This document shows positions 1-11,600 of a stretch of 64,000 bases of DNA, piece by piece. The number at the start of each line of letters is the position of its first letter. Position 1 is the stretch's first letter. Source of the DNA: Adiantum capillus-veneris (lineage: Eukaryota > Streptophyta > Polypodiopsida > Polypodiales > Pteridaceae); assembly GCA_014529385.2 (NCBI GenBank), contig CM043962.1, forward strand, positions 45,009,598 through 45,073,597, given 5' to 3'. The translations under genes were made by a program, and so were the position numbers. The notes under the pieces were generated by a model that was not told the DNA's origin, searched no databases, and saw only the letters and a list, made by a program, of their open reading frames with translations.

Positions 1-20
1 AGAAGTCTTGGTTAAGCTAC

Positions 21-440
21 ATGGCCTTGCTTAGCCTTGTACTGGTTTTCATTGTCAGCTCTTTTGATGGCCTTCCAGCGCTGGTAGCGAGCCCCTTATC
101 ATCATCCTCATCAGCGCCTTTGCCCCTAAATCAGAGTTTTACAGATCTGGTGCACGCATACAAGCAGTGGGATGCACGGTTAGGTTGTGAGGAGTATCGA
201 CAGAAGTGGCAGAAGGAGAGCCCAATTAATCCTAGCTTGCAGAATCCTAGCATTGTGTCGTGCTCTTCTTTGAAGCAGAAACATGTCACGGTGCGTGTGA
301 AGGAATGGACTTGGCTTCCGGATAACCTGCAAAACCTGCACTCATGTGAATGTGGCCTTACATGCATGTGGACGACATCTGAAGTGCTCGCTGACAATCC
401 AGATGTCCTAGTTTTTGAGTCTGCGACTCCTCCGCGTCAG
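21..440 (+). CDS. FUT13: FUT13 exon 1 (140 codons, possibly 5'-incomplete)
   Basis: Encodes the hydrophobic N-terminus ([14 protein letters not shown]), a Ser/Pro-rich stem and the first part of the catalytic region ending TPPRQ. The donor is CAG|GTAAAG at 440/441 in phase 0. Reading on into the intron adds only VKR and a stop, so this is an exon, not a 143-residue gene. The codons before the Met (positions 3-20) are open, so the start choice is provisional. Confidence 0.92.
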
Positions 441-3400
441 GTAAAGCGTTGATTGTTGAATCTGAATCATAAGATCTGCTGGTCGATTTTGATTGTTATG
501 CAAATTTTGTTCCTAGCTATTTTAGTCTGTCTACAAGTTTCATTTCATTGCAGCTGTGTACTGTGTAAAAATAGGCAATTGAGGTAAACATACTCAATAT
601 CTTTCCACCAAAAAAAGAACAATACTCGTAGACACAGAAGAAGTACCTCTCAAAGTAGGCTTGCAATCCAAGGGTGTTTTGCATTGAAGCAGGGTTTCTA
701 GTGTCACAAACAAAAGCAGTGGGTATGTCAAAATTAAGTCCAAGGGGCAAGAAGTTTTGAGAATCACAATGATTGTTCTGGTATGACAGTCAATGACGGA
801 ATTAAGAGACGAGCACACAAGAGGGGAGAGAAAGAGAGAGAGAGAGGAGTCTGTCTCCCTCATAAATGTATAGCAAGTGGGCTTACGATATTGCAACTAT
901 ACTGGAAGACAAACAAGCGAAAAATGTAGGACATCATGATCCACTACCCACCCCAATTGGCCTATGGCTCCACAAAATCATCAATATATGGAGTGGAATT
1001 GGGCGTCATGACATAATCCATTGTAGTAGCTCCATGACGATGGGGAAAACAAGTGAAATTGTTCGACGTAGGGAATCTCCCAATACCATTCAAGATGGCT
1101 AAACCATGTGCATTACCCATCTTTGTAAGAAATCTGCCATATTCCGTTTGCGCTCTATCATGTGAGACTCTGGCCAGACCCATGTCAATTGTATCAAGCT
1201 CTCTCAACATCTCCTTAGAGGTGTCATAGAAGAGTGACTAGCTCTGCGTTGTCCTTGCGATGAAATCTCCCCAAATCATGATATCACCATCTTTGGAAAA
1301 TTCCCATATATCCTCATCCAAAATAGTAAATGGTGATTGCCCTCTAGACGCAAAATAGTATATAGCAATACATAGATATCTGCGAGTCTATGGCCTCAAT
1401 CTCACCCACATATATCTCTGTGAGCAACATGCATCATCGGCTGTAACTCCTCCTATAAGGTATAGCCCTTCCTCTAGACCCTCGTCCGTTAAGCTCTAAT
1501 CTTGTCTCGTGTCTACTGACCGACTCCCATCTATATCCACTAAAATGTGGTAAACTCTGTCCAGGTGCCTAACGCGTCTCCGAGTAAATTACAATGTCAG
1601 TCGCAATGAAACTGTCCTCAAAGGCTCCTACATCTAGTCTTAGAGAAACCGAACGCTGTGTCTAGGGCCTCTATCCCTTTAGTTGCTAGAAACACTACAT
1701 GGACTTTGAAGTAGGTCGCCTCAAAGTCTGGTGACGAGTCGTCGGGGAATCGTGTGAAGTTGTAGGCGAAGAAATCCCACCAACGATGGATGTCGAAACT
1801 CGTCAGTCCTCGAGGGATTGCGCCTAAAGGTGACGTCTACACTAGAAGGGGGGTCCGCAGGAAGGGTTGTTCCTCTCTCGCTAGGCGGCTCGTGGCAGAA
1901 GAGTTGCCAAGAACCTCTTAACAGATGATGAAGGTCCTGTCCCTTGAGCCGGCTGAGAGGCATGAGCGGGAGAGGATGAAGGAGTGGGGGCTAGTGGGTG
2001 GAATGGGAGAGGAGGGGGCGGTAGCAGGCGGAATGGGGGAGGTGGAGGAGATGAAGGCGGGGGGATGGGGTGGTGGGTGGCGCGAGAGGAGGGGCTACCG
2101 GTGGTGAAGCTGAGGTGGAGGGGATTCGTCCTGATGTAAGGGGTCGAAACGGTTTCTTGAGGGAACCCACTGCTGTTGGCCTGGTGTAGGACGACCACCG
2201 GGGGGACCGAACTGGCGTGGTAGTCCATGGTGATGTTGCCCACGGACTTGTTGCCAGCCCTCCTCTGCCTGGGCACTAGGCTCGGAGGAGGAACCTTCCT
2301 GAGCTCCCCGTGTCTCTGTCTGCTGTGTGTGGCCAACCTTAGGAGGCTGGGTTTGGGTTTGGGTCTGGGGTTGGGTCTGGGTCTGTCCGAAGGTCTGGGC
2401 CTCCTCCGTTGACAGGCCTTTGCTAGATGGCCCATCTGTCGCCAAATGAAGCATTGATTTGGGAGGCCCGAATACTCCACATTCTGACGGGGCCAACTAG
2501 CACTCACCCGAGGTAGTAAAACGACCTTCGGGAGGGTGTGGGTGTCTCGAACTAGAGCGTGTACTGTAGGTATGTCAGCTGCCTTGTAGCTCCTGAAGCT
2601 GTCGTGCGAGGTGTCTCCATGACAGTCCCAATTTCTCAACCAATCCTAGAAAGAAGCGGGAGGTACTCTCTCCTTAGGCCCGGGAAGCAAAATGAGATGG
2701 GTAGGTCGACCTCCTCGACAAGAGCATCGTTAGCCTGATCAAATCCATGGCGCCACTGTCGAAAATGTGCTCTGGCTGCTCGGATGGCCAATATAACGCA
2801 ATCTTCGGAAATCTGTATTGCTGTGCTGTCTGTACTGCCACGTCAGCAGTGCCATGTCATTAGTTTGTGACATACCGCATTGAAAGAATTGTAATCGCCC
2901 TCGATTACGCCCGCAAAACAGACAGAGGCCATAAACCAGTTCAGTAGACACTGACTCTAGGTACCGACGCACTAGACGAGACCAATCCAGCACTTGCACA
3001 AAGACGACAATCACTGAACATTCACGTCACATTCAAATCAAATCACATAGGATCCATGGAGATTTGGAGCATGTAGTTACTGCCGATTGTTCTATCCTTC
3101 CTTCGGATTCTTTGAAAGACCTTTTCTCAAGAGGTACTAAATATAGGCTCCCTTCCTCAAACGACTCTTGCCTTCTCAAAGCCATAGAAAAAGGAATTTC
3201 TAGTTTCGTAGTAAAGTTTGAGGAGTCTTTAGGAGTTCAAGGTATTTTTACCCATTGGAAGTCTGTAATCCTCAAGAAAGCTTCTTTGAAATTAGCATCT
3301 TGCTCTCAGAACGTTTCTTGAGGAAGGAACAGCTTATCTTCTTCTGATCGTGATGCTCTTAGGAAATTTCATCGTGATTTTGTAATCTCTTATGTAGATA

Positions 3401-5627
3401 AGTGCTCTAATAACTTTGTTGTTACGTGCAAAAAGTTCTATTTAGAATGCTTGTTAGGTGAAGTAAATTCTCAGACTTACAGTGATTGTGATCTTTCAAT
3501 GCAAGAGGTTATCTTGAAACATCGAGACTTTTGTAAGTCTTTTGGTTTTAAGTGCCAGCCTAAATTACCTTTTTTATATACCGTTTGGAAGTTCCACAAG
3601 AATCCTATAAAGCCTAGATTTATAGCTGCTTCTTGTAACACCTCTTTGACCGAGGTTTCCAAATGGCTTAGTTATTGTTTCAAAGCCATTTTACCTAGCG
3701 TAAATGAATTGTGGAATAATATGCTAAAGGAAGCACACGTACCTACTGATTCAAGTTGGATTTTAAATGATTCAGTAGGTGTGATTCCTGTTTTAAAGTT
3801 TTTGAACTCTTCAAGAAGCCTTAAGGAGAAATCTTCTCGTTTATGTCTCCAAACTTTTGACTTTACAACGCTATACACGAAGCTAAATTTGGAGGACCTT
3901 AAATTTAGAGTCAAGTCTCTTATTTCAAAAGTTTTTGCGTACAAGCTTGAGAAGGATAGGTACAAGGCATTGCTAGTAGAAAAGTCAGCCTTGAACTTTG
4001 ACTTCTTATGGCTGAAAAATAAGAATGTAGATGTAGACAAACGAAGAAAGAGATTCACCAGGATTGTAGATGACATTGACATCATATCTTGGTTAGATTT
4101 TCTTTTGGACAATTTATATATAACCATCGGCGACTCTCTTTTCAAGCAAACAATTGGTATCCCTATGGGTACCAATTGTGCTGTTTTTCTTGCTAATTTC
4201 TATCTTTTTACTTATGAGTTTGATTTTATGGAGCGTCTTGTCCTTGCTAACACTTGCCCAATATTTTTGCACAAGTTATGCAATGTAAGACGCTTTGTAG
4301 ATGATCTTTTTGTCCTTGACGTTCCTTCTTTTCAAGATTTTATGTACTTGAATTCGAGTTCTGTAGGCGGAGGGATTTATCCCAAGGAGTTTTGTTGTGA
4401 ACTTAACTGAACCACAAATAGTGATTGTTGTGCCTTTTTAGACCTTAAGATTTTTCAGACTCCCTTGGGATTAGAAGTAGATATCTATGATAAGCGCCTT
4501 GAACCAGAATATGCCAATCTTAAAATCATCCGCATGCCTCACATTTCTTCGAACATTTCTCTTTTAGCTAAGTACGGTGTCATTTGCTCTCAACTATTTA
4601 GATTTTCTCGTCTTTGTTCTAGTAAATCTACTTTTGTTGTTCAATCTTGCCATCTTATTTCTTTACTAGTTGAAAAAGGATACTCATTCAAAAGAATCAT
4701 GAAAAAAGTTCGTTCATTTTTGCATCTTAGTAAGTTTATTTTTAGTGTTTCTTCCTTTGGAATGTTCAAGATAATCAGTAGTAAATTCAATAGAAGTGGG
4801 GAGCTAAAAAGCCCACTTATTGTTCGACTTAATAACACCTTATGTTGTTGTTTTGATCTTTAGCGCTTCTAGTATTTTCACTATAGCTTGACAATTGCTA
4901 GCCTTTATCATGGCTGAGTATGCCCATCACCTCCGGAGGGTGATAGAAACTCAGCTCGTTGGTTTTGTAGATTACGTTCAAAGCATGAATGACCTCTATA
5001 TAAACCTGCACCTACTTTTGGGCACTGACGACGTGAGTAGGGATGTCATAGCTGTTGTCCAAGCTATGCATGATAAAGGTGATAATCTTATTCTTCCTGT
5101 TTGGACAAGCAGTGAAGTTGAGATCACATATTGTCAAGTTTGGTTCTTTGCTCTTCGTAGGTTTGTAGTAGTATTCATTTTTTGATTTCATATTTAGCTT
5201 ACCTGAGGACTTAAGAATGTGTTCCGTTATAGGTTGTTGTGTGAAGTTTGATTTCTAGGATGATGTCTTATCCTTTTTTTGCTTAAAGTTGAGTACTTGT
5301 TTTAAGCCAAGTAAGTTGCGTCAACTTATTTTACACAAACCTTTTCTGAAAACATTTTTAAGTTAATAATGTTTTGTTTTATCTAGTTTTGTTTCGAAGC
5401 AATCAAAGTGATTTAGTTAGTTTGTTTGTTTGTTTTTGTTTTTCTTTTCTTTTCGTGTGTCCCTTGCTTTTATAGTTTTATGAGTGCTTTATTCCCTCTT
5501 ATAATTCGTGAGTTCAGACTATTCTGAACTTATGAAGGTATATATATAGGATCCATGGAGATCTAGGATCATGATTCCTGACTGTGAGGGTGAGTAGTAG
5601 AAAGAGTGAGCCACGCGCGTCGAAAAC

Positions 5628-5698
<71 letters not shown>

Positions 5699-8600
5699 GC
5701 TTTGCAAATGATGCTCTCAATACACAATTTGAAGACTACATGTGCTTTGCAAATGATGCTCTCAATACACAATCTGAATGACTACAAGACCCTAAGCATT
5801 CTATTTATAGAATCTTAGGTTGAGGTAGGGCAAAATGTGTAACTGGTGCAAAAAAACATAAAAGCCCAAAAATGGCTAAAAATGTGTGCACTTGGCCAGG
5901 CTCAAAAAATGACCGACCGGACGCGTGCTAAAGTGTCCGCCCATGCAATCTACATGATGTGCGATGGGTGGCCAACCCGGGACAATCACTAGCCGTACAA
6001 AATGGTGAGCAACGGTGGCGTAACTCTAACACCCTCTCTCAACACCGGATGCTGAGACAACACAGATGAGTCGAAGGTGAGAAGCCAAAGTCCGTTGAGG
6101 TACAACCTCCGTGAAGATGTCTGCTACATTGTCCGCTGTAGGAACATACTCCAAGTGAAGATCTCCAGCTAAAACCAACTCCCGAACATAGTGGTACTGC
6201 ACCTCAATGTGCTTTGTACGAGTGTGAAAGATAGGGTTCTTGGCAATAGCAATGCAACTCTGATTGTCGCACAAAAGACGAGTCGTAGCAGTCTGGGGAA
6301 AACACAACACTCCCAGTAATCTCCGTAGCCATATGGCCTCACAAGCAGCATAGCAAGCTGCTCTGTACTCCACCTCTGTGGAAGATAGCGCAACGGTGGG
6401 TTGCCGCTTATTGCTCTATGAAATGGGTCCCGAGCTGAGTGTGAATGACTCCTGTAGTAGAGTGCCGAGTATTTGGATTTTCTGCCTAACGCACCAACCA
6501 AGTAAGGTGCAACCCTTGGAGCGACCATAGAACCAGAGTTACCCGGAACGTGGAACGGGATCAGTGATGGGCCTCCCTGCGGAACTGGAATTGCGTGGAA
6601 CGGGAGGCTAAGAAAACACCCAAATATTTTTTTTAAAAGGGTTATGTGTTTGAATACAAGTAGTACTAGAGTCCTTTGACTCTAATACCCACAAAAAACA
6701 CGATTCAAAGACCATTCAACCTTATTATGACTTGATTGGGATGTGCGGCGCCCACAGTACATAGCACATACACAACATTGAGCAAACACAATGCCCATAC
6801 ACAATGCTCTCAAATAATTGCAAGAGCAGTAGTCAGAGATAACACTTTGGAATTAATTATGGCTAACAAGGGCCGCCAAGGTGCTACCAAAAAACCCAAA
6901 GGCGACATACCATAATGAGAGTCGAGAGTCGAGAGTACAAGGGGGGCAAACCAGTGACCACAATACCAAAAGACTGAAGGTGACAAATACCATAAAGATG
7001 CTAGTAGCTACAAATGGCAAAGAGGGCAAGGCTCAAGCAGCCATACAAAAAGGTAAGGATAAATCATAATGGAAGTCCTAAAGTCGTGACTCGGAACTCT
7101 CGGGCCTCAAAACTCAAGACTCAAGAGCCACTAGCCTGAGAGGCCTCCCAATCCGTAGTAGCTGGTTGTAAATCATGCACATCCTCCCATTCCTCATCAT
7201 CGAGCTCTAGGCCCGGCTCGATCTCAGCCATGGATGAAGTACCTGGTGTTGGTGGATGTGCATCTCCACCTGCCTGAGGATCCTCTTGCTCCATCCCCAC
7301 TGTGTAAAAGGATCTGTCTATTTGTCTGTACTCTTGCAAAGCATTTTCAAATTTGCGCTGACAAAGACAAGATCATTAGCCTTCTCCACTCCAAGCAGAT
7401 TCCTCTTCTTGGAAGCAAAGAGGCTAAAGGTACTCCACAATTGCTCCAAGCATGAGGTACTAACTAATTGGCTGAGAATACGGATCGCCAATCTCTGAAG
7501 CTCAGGGCCATCATAGCCATAGTCCTCCCACCATAGCACTAAACCTATCTTCTTGCGATCAATCTGAGCATTTGGACTGCCAAATGACCCCCGCATCTCT
7601 TTGTACTGTCTTAACTGATCTCTGACAATGCGTCGCCCATCTCTGTTTAGAACCATCTTGTTTAAGATCTCTGTAAATTGGTTCATGACTTCTCTATCTG
7701 TCTCTTGCCCTGCACCTTGGAACTCTGGATCCACCATGTACGTTGCCCCATGTAAAGGAGAGGCATGTGAATTCCACCTCCAGCTGCAAAGCGCATGGAT
7801 CTTGTCACGTGACACATCCAACCCTATGTGTCCGTGGACAAGCTACAACATTGCTAGGGTTCAATTCAGTCAAGTCAGTCTAGAATAGGAAGTGATCTGG
7901 CACTTTTGTGAGTCTGTTCGCAGACTGTGCATGATTAGTCACTTAGATTAGATGCATACCCTCCGGTTGCACACAGCATGATCATCAGCACTCCCATCAG
8001 AATTCATCAGAATCCATCAGGGGAATTTTCAGTGCATTTTCCCTATTTTCCCTATTTTTGACATTTTTCACTTATTTATTAAGTGACTTTTGTTGGAAAG
8101 TAGGTAGGGCAATTTTGCTAAGTTTGTATATAAGGAAACCAGAGCTATCACTTTCTGGCAGAAGAGGGAGCAAGAGCACCTTGCTCAACAGGCAACTTCT
8201 CAGCAGAACCCCACAGAGGCCTAACGTTTTGCAAGAGACTGCAACACCTAGCGTTTTTGGACCAGAGCAGCCAGCGTTTTTGCTTATGCATCATCCTAGC
8301 GACAGAACCCCATCAGATCAGCCTAGCGTTTTGCATTGAAACCACTGGCAGCAGCAAAAGACAAAGATCAGCCCTAGCGTTTTTGCATCTGCATCACACT
8401 TCAGCGTTTTGCAGATCCATCGTGACGGAACTTCATTAAGCACCAGCATTTTCAGTTTTCAGCAGTCAAACATCGCAATAGAACCCCCGAACCTCCCAGA
8501 TCTCACCTTCCCGCAGCAGATCCTTGCCGCACGGTCAGATCCCGCATAGTTTGCAGATTTAGCTTGGAAAACGCAGATTTCAGTATCTGCGTTTTCAGCG

Positions 8601-11600
8601 CGTCGTCGTCGTCGTCGTCATCGACATAGAGTCAGAATTCAGCAAATAATGATTTGCAGATTTCAGCTCTTAGCATTCTCAGATTTCAGCCCGTCTCTTC
8701 GTCGTCCTCATCGTTGTCGACATCGTCGGCAAGTCCAAGCATTGTAGAGATTTGTGCAATCATAAGTAGACCGCTCTCGCCATAGAGAGTGGGGCCTTCG
8801 GAGGAGGGTTTGACAACATTCTGGTGTCGTATTCTTCTCTCTCTATCTCTCAGTCTCAGCACCTTCATTCACAGTGTTATCCACTTTGTTTGTGTCCATT
8901 GCACTCTCTCACTAAAGGAACGGAAGGCTCTCCCTTCCGTAAGTAAAAGGAACCCTTGAGCACAGTTCGGAGCACTCATCTTGAGCAAAGTTCAACATTC
9001 ACTTCCGTTGCACCTTACAGACATAGTTACATGGGACGGCGGGTCGGGGTCAGGAACGGGGACGGGACGGCAAAAGTCAGGAAACGGGGACGGGGGTCGG
9101 AACGGAAAAAAAAGAGAGTTTTTTTGGCATTTTTTGACCTACACACATGCCACACACATAGAGCATCACTTTGACCATAAATTTACACTAAATAGACCAG
9201 AGAACACGAGTCATATAGGCGGAAATGTGCTAATAAAACATCGATGATCGATGGATACAAAATGAGAAGTGCATGCCACAAGGGCTCAAGAGTCAAAAAG
9301 CCTAAAGGACTTAGGACAAGCATGAGGCCTCAAGGATAACAAAAAGTACAAAGGGCTATGTAGTAGGTAGAGTCGTAGACTCAAGAGTATAGACTCGAGA
9401 GTCGAGTGATCAATGATCATCAAACTCAAGAAGTGCTCTCCTGCTGAATCTCCATATCGTCGTCGTAGTCGAGGTCGTCAGCGACGTATGAGGGCTCGGG
9501 AGGCTCGCATTGAGGCTCGAAGTCCTCCTCTAGCTCCTCCAAAAGAGTATCGGCCATAGATGGATTCTCTTGTGCCATCTCCCACTCAGTGAAGGGATCT
9601 GCATTGTGTGTGACGCTCTTGGCAAGCATGCACAAGTTAGCGCTCACAAACACCAAATCATTGGCCCTCTGAACCCCAAGGCGATTCCTCTTCTTAAAGT
9701 CAATGTGGCTGTACACACTCCATAGTTGCTCCAAGCAACTAGTGGTACAACTTGGCTAAGGACACGAACAGACAAGCGTTGCAAATGTGGGCCATCTCCT
9801 CCATAGTCCTCCCACCACAAAACCGAGCCAATCTTGTTGCGATCAAGCCGTGCATCTACAGATCCATAGTAGGAGCCCTTCTTTTGCCTGTAGTTGAGTA
9901 GCTCGTCTCTAATCTTGCGCCTAATGTCACTGCTAGGCTCAAGGTGCTCCAATGCAAGCCGCCATCCTTTGCTCACCTCCTTGTTGGTCTCTTGACGCCT
10001 TCCCTGAAATTCAGGGTCAAACACATAAGCTGCCGCATGAAGTGGAGAGTAGTATCCATTCCACCTCGACTCACACAAGCCATGAATCTCCGCATACTGA
10101 ACAGGGTCAAGCACAAGCTTCTCAAGTGCCTCTATCATCCGATCCATGGCTTCGTAGACTTTGCCAATGCATGGCTGCAAGCCATCCACCACTCGAAGTA
10201 GGTGTAGAATAGGCTTGACCATGGCGTCAAGAGTCTTCACCTCCTCCCACCAATCGGCGTCGTCGGCCCATTCTCTGCATTTCAATCCTGTTGCTGATGT
10301 AGACTCCGGCATGGCTTGGAACTCATCATTGAGAAAGAGGCCCCTTAAGGCTCCGCCACATGTAGATAAGCGGCCTAGCATAAGCCAATTGAATGCAAAT
10401 CTTGTCTCTGAATATTTGAGCAAGGACAAGTGGCTCCTCTTTGAGAATTCATGGCGCACTTTTTAATGGTTGAGCACAAAGGAGACAATTCGAGAGGCGT
10501 CACCAATGGTGGGTGAAATCCATGACAAGTTCCCTATGTCCTTGAGGAGGTTATTGAGGCAATGCGCCATGCAAAATGTGACATGGATGCTGGGATACAT
10601 GCCGTCAGTGATAGCTTCGGCTGCTCTATTTGACGCCTCTCCATCTGCAACCATACAAAGGACATTCTCCGGGCCGGTGATCTCTATGGTGCTTGTCCGC
10701 TCCGCAGCAAGCATCTCTGCGGCCTTGCCACTATCGGATGCATCATGTGACTCCACAAAGTACATCTCCCCCCGAGAGTAGGCCACCACCGCGTGGATGG
10801 ACCGCTTGCGGGTGTCGCTCCATCCATCTACAAGGAGAGACGCCATTGGTCTCCCACAAATCCTTTGTTGCTTGGGTCGCTTGCTCCACGGCAAGCTTCT
10901 CTTTGTCAAGGAGGGTGGTGCGAAGTCTCTCCGATGAAGGTGGCACATAAGAGGAGCCATATTCCCCTATTTTCGTAACCATGGTTCGAAAGTATCGAGA
11001 CCTATCCACACAAAATAGAGCATGTTGTGTTAGTATGGAGAGTTGAGAGTCGAGAAGTTAAAACCCATTATGAATACAAAATGGAAGATTGCAATGTGCA
11101 TATGCCAAGGGAAACTCACCGCGAAGCATGGAAGCCAATGTGGTCGTGGAAGAAGAATCGGGCAACCGACCTATCCACCTCTTCCTTCAATTTAGGATTC
11201 CAATTTTCATTGAGAGTGCTTTGGCGATGCGGAACGGAAGAGGACGGTGTAGATGCATGGCTCTTGAAGCTTCGAGTGATGTCGTCAAGGTTGGATTCCC
11301 TTTGCTCTCGCGGTGTCGCCGTGGCTGAGGGATCAACGGCAACAAGACGGCCCCTCTTGGCCGCTTCCGCAACCTCATACACCGTGAGCTTCTCAAGAAG
11401 ATCAAACCTCTTCTCGAGAGCTACATGAGGGCAAAACTTCACCTCGTGACCGGGTTCATGAAGAAGATGGGCTCGCACTTTGTTTGCACCACCCATTCTC
11501 TTGTATGGGCATAGCTTGCATGTCCATGGTCTTGCACCGCCACCTTTGCCACGCGTGCTAAAGTCGACTTCATCCCACCACGACCACGTTTGCACGGCGG

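Larger units (their letters stand above)
3064..5545 (+). mobile_element. Penelope-like retroelement, 5'-truncated, with 17-bp target-site duplication
   Basis: A perfect 17-bp direct repeat ATAGGATCCATGGAGAT occurs at 3047-3063 and 5546-5562, with the bases just outside both copies different, so the 2482 bp between them is one insertion. It carries a Penelope-type reverse transcriptase in the gene's own orientation and a roughly 680-bp 3' region. The coding region starts in mid-protein, as expected for 5' truncation during target-primed reverse transcription. No GIY-YIG endonuclease follows the RT, which fits either an endonuclease-less Penelope-like element or the permuted class with the endonuclease at the N-terminus, here missing. 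Confidence 0.85.

Noticed and set aside
21-452. 143-codon frame as a complete small gene
   Set aside because: The protein matches only the first third of a fucosyltransferase and a GTAAAG donor lies at 441; exons 2 and 3 continue it.
5015-5080. Possible hammerhead ribozyme in the Penelope-like 3' region
   Set aside because: Only the CTGACGA core word is present; no GAAA or closing stem at suitable distance.
5514-5818. Leu-Ser and Arg-Glu repeat proteins
   Set aside because: They are frames through a (GA)n tract in an LTR; the same holds at 14.85, 20.7, 24.2, 30.4 and 33.1 kb.
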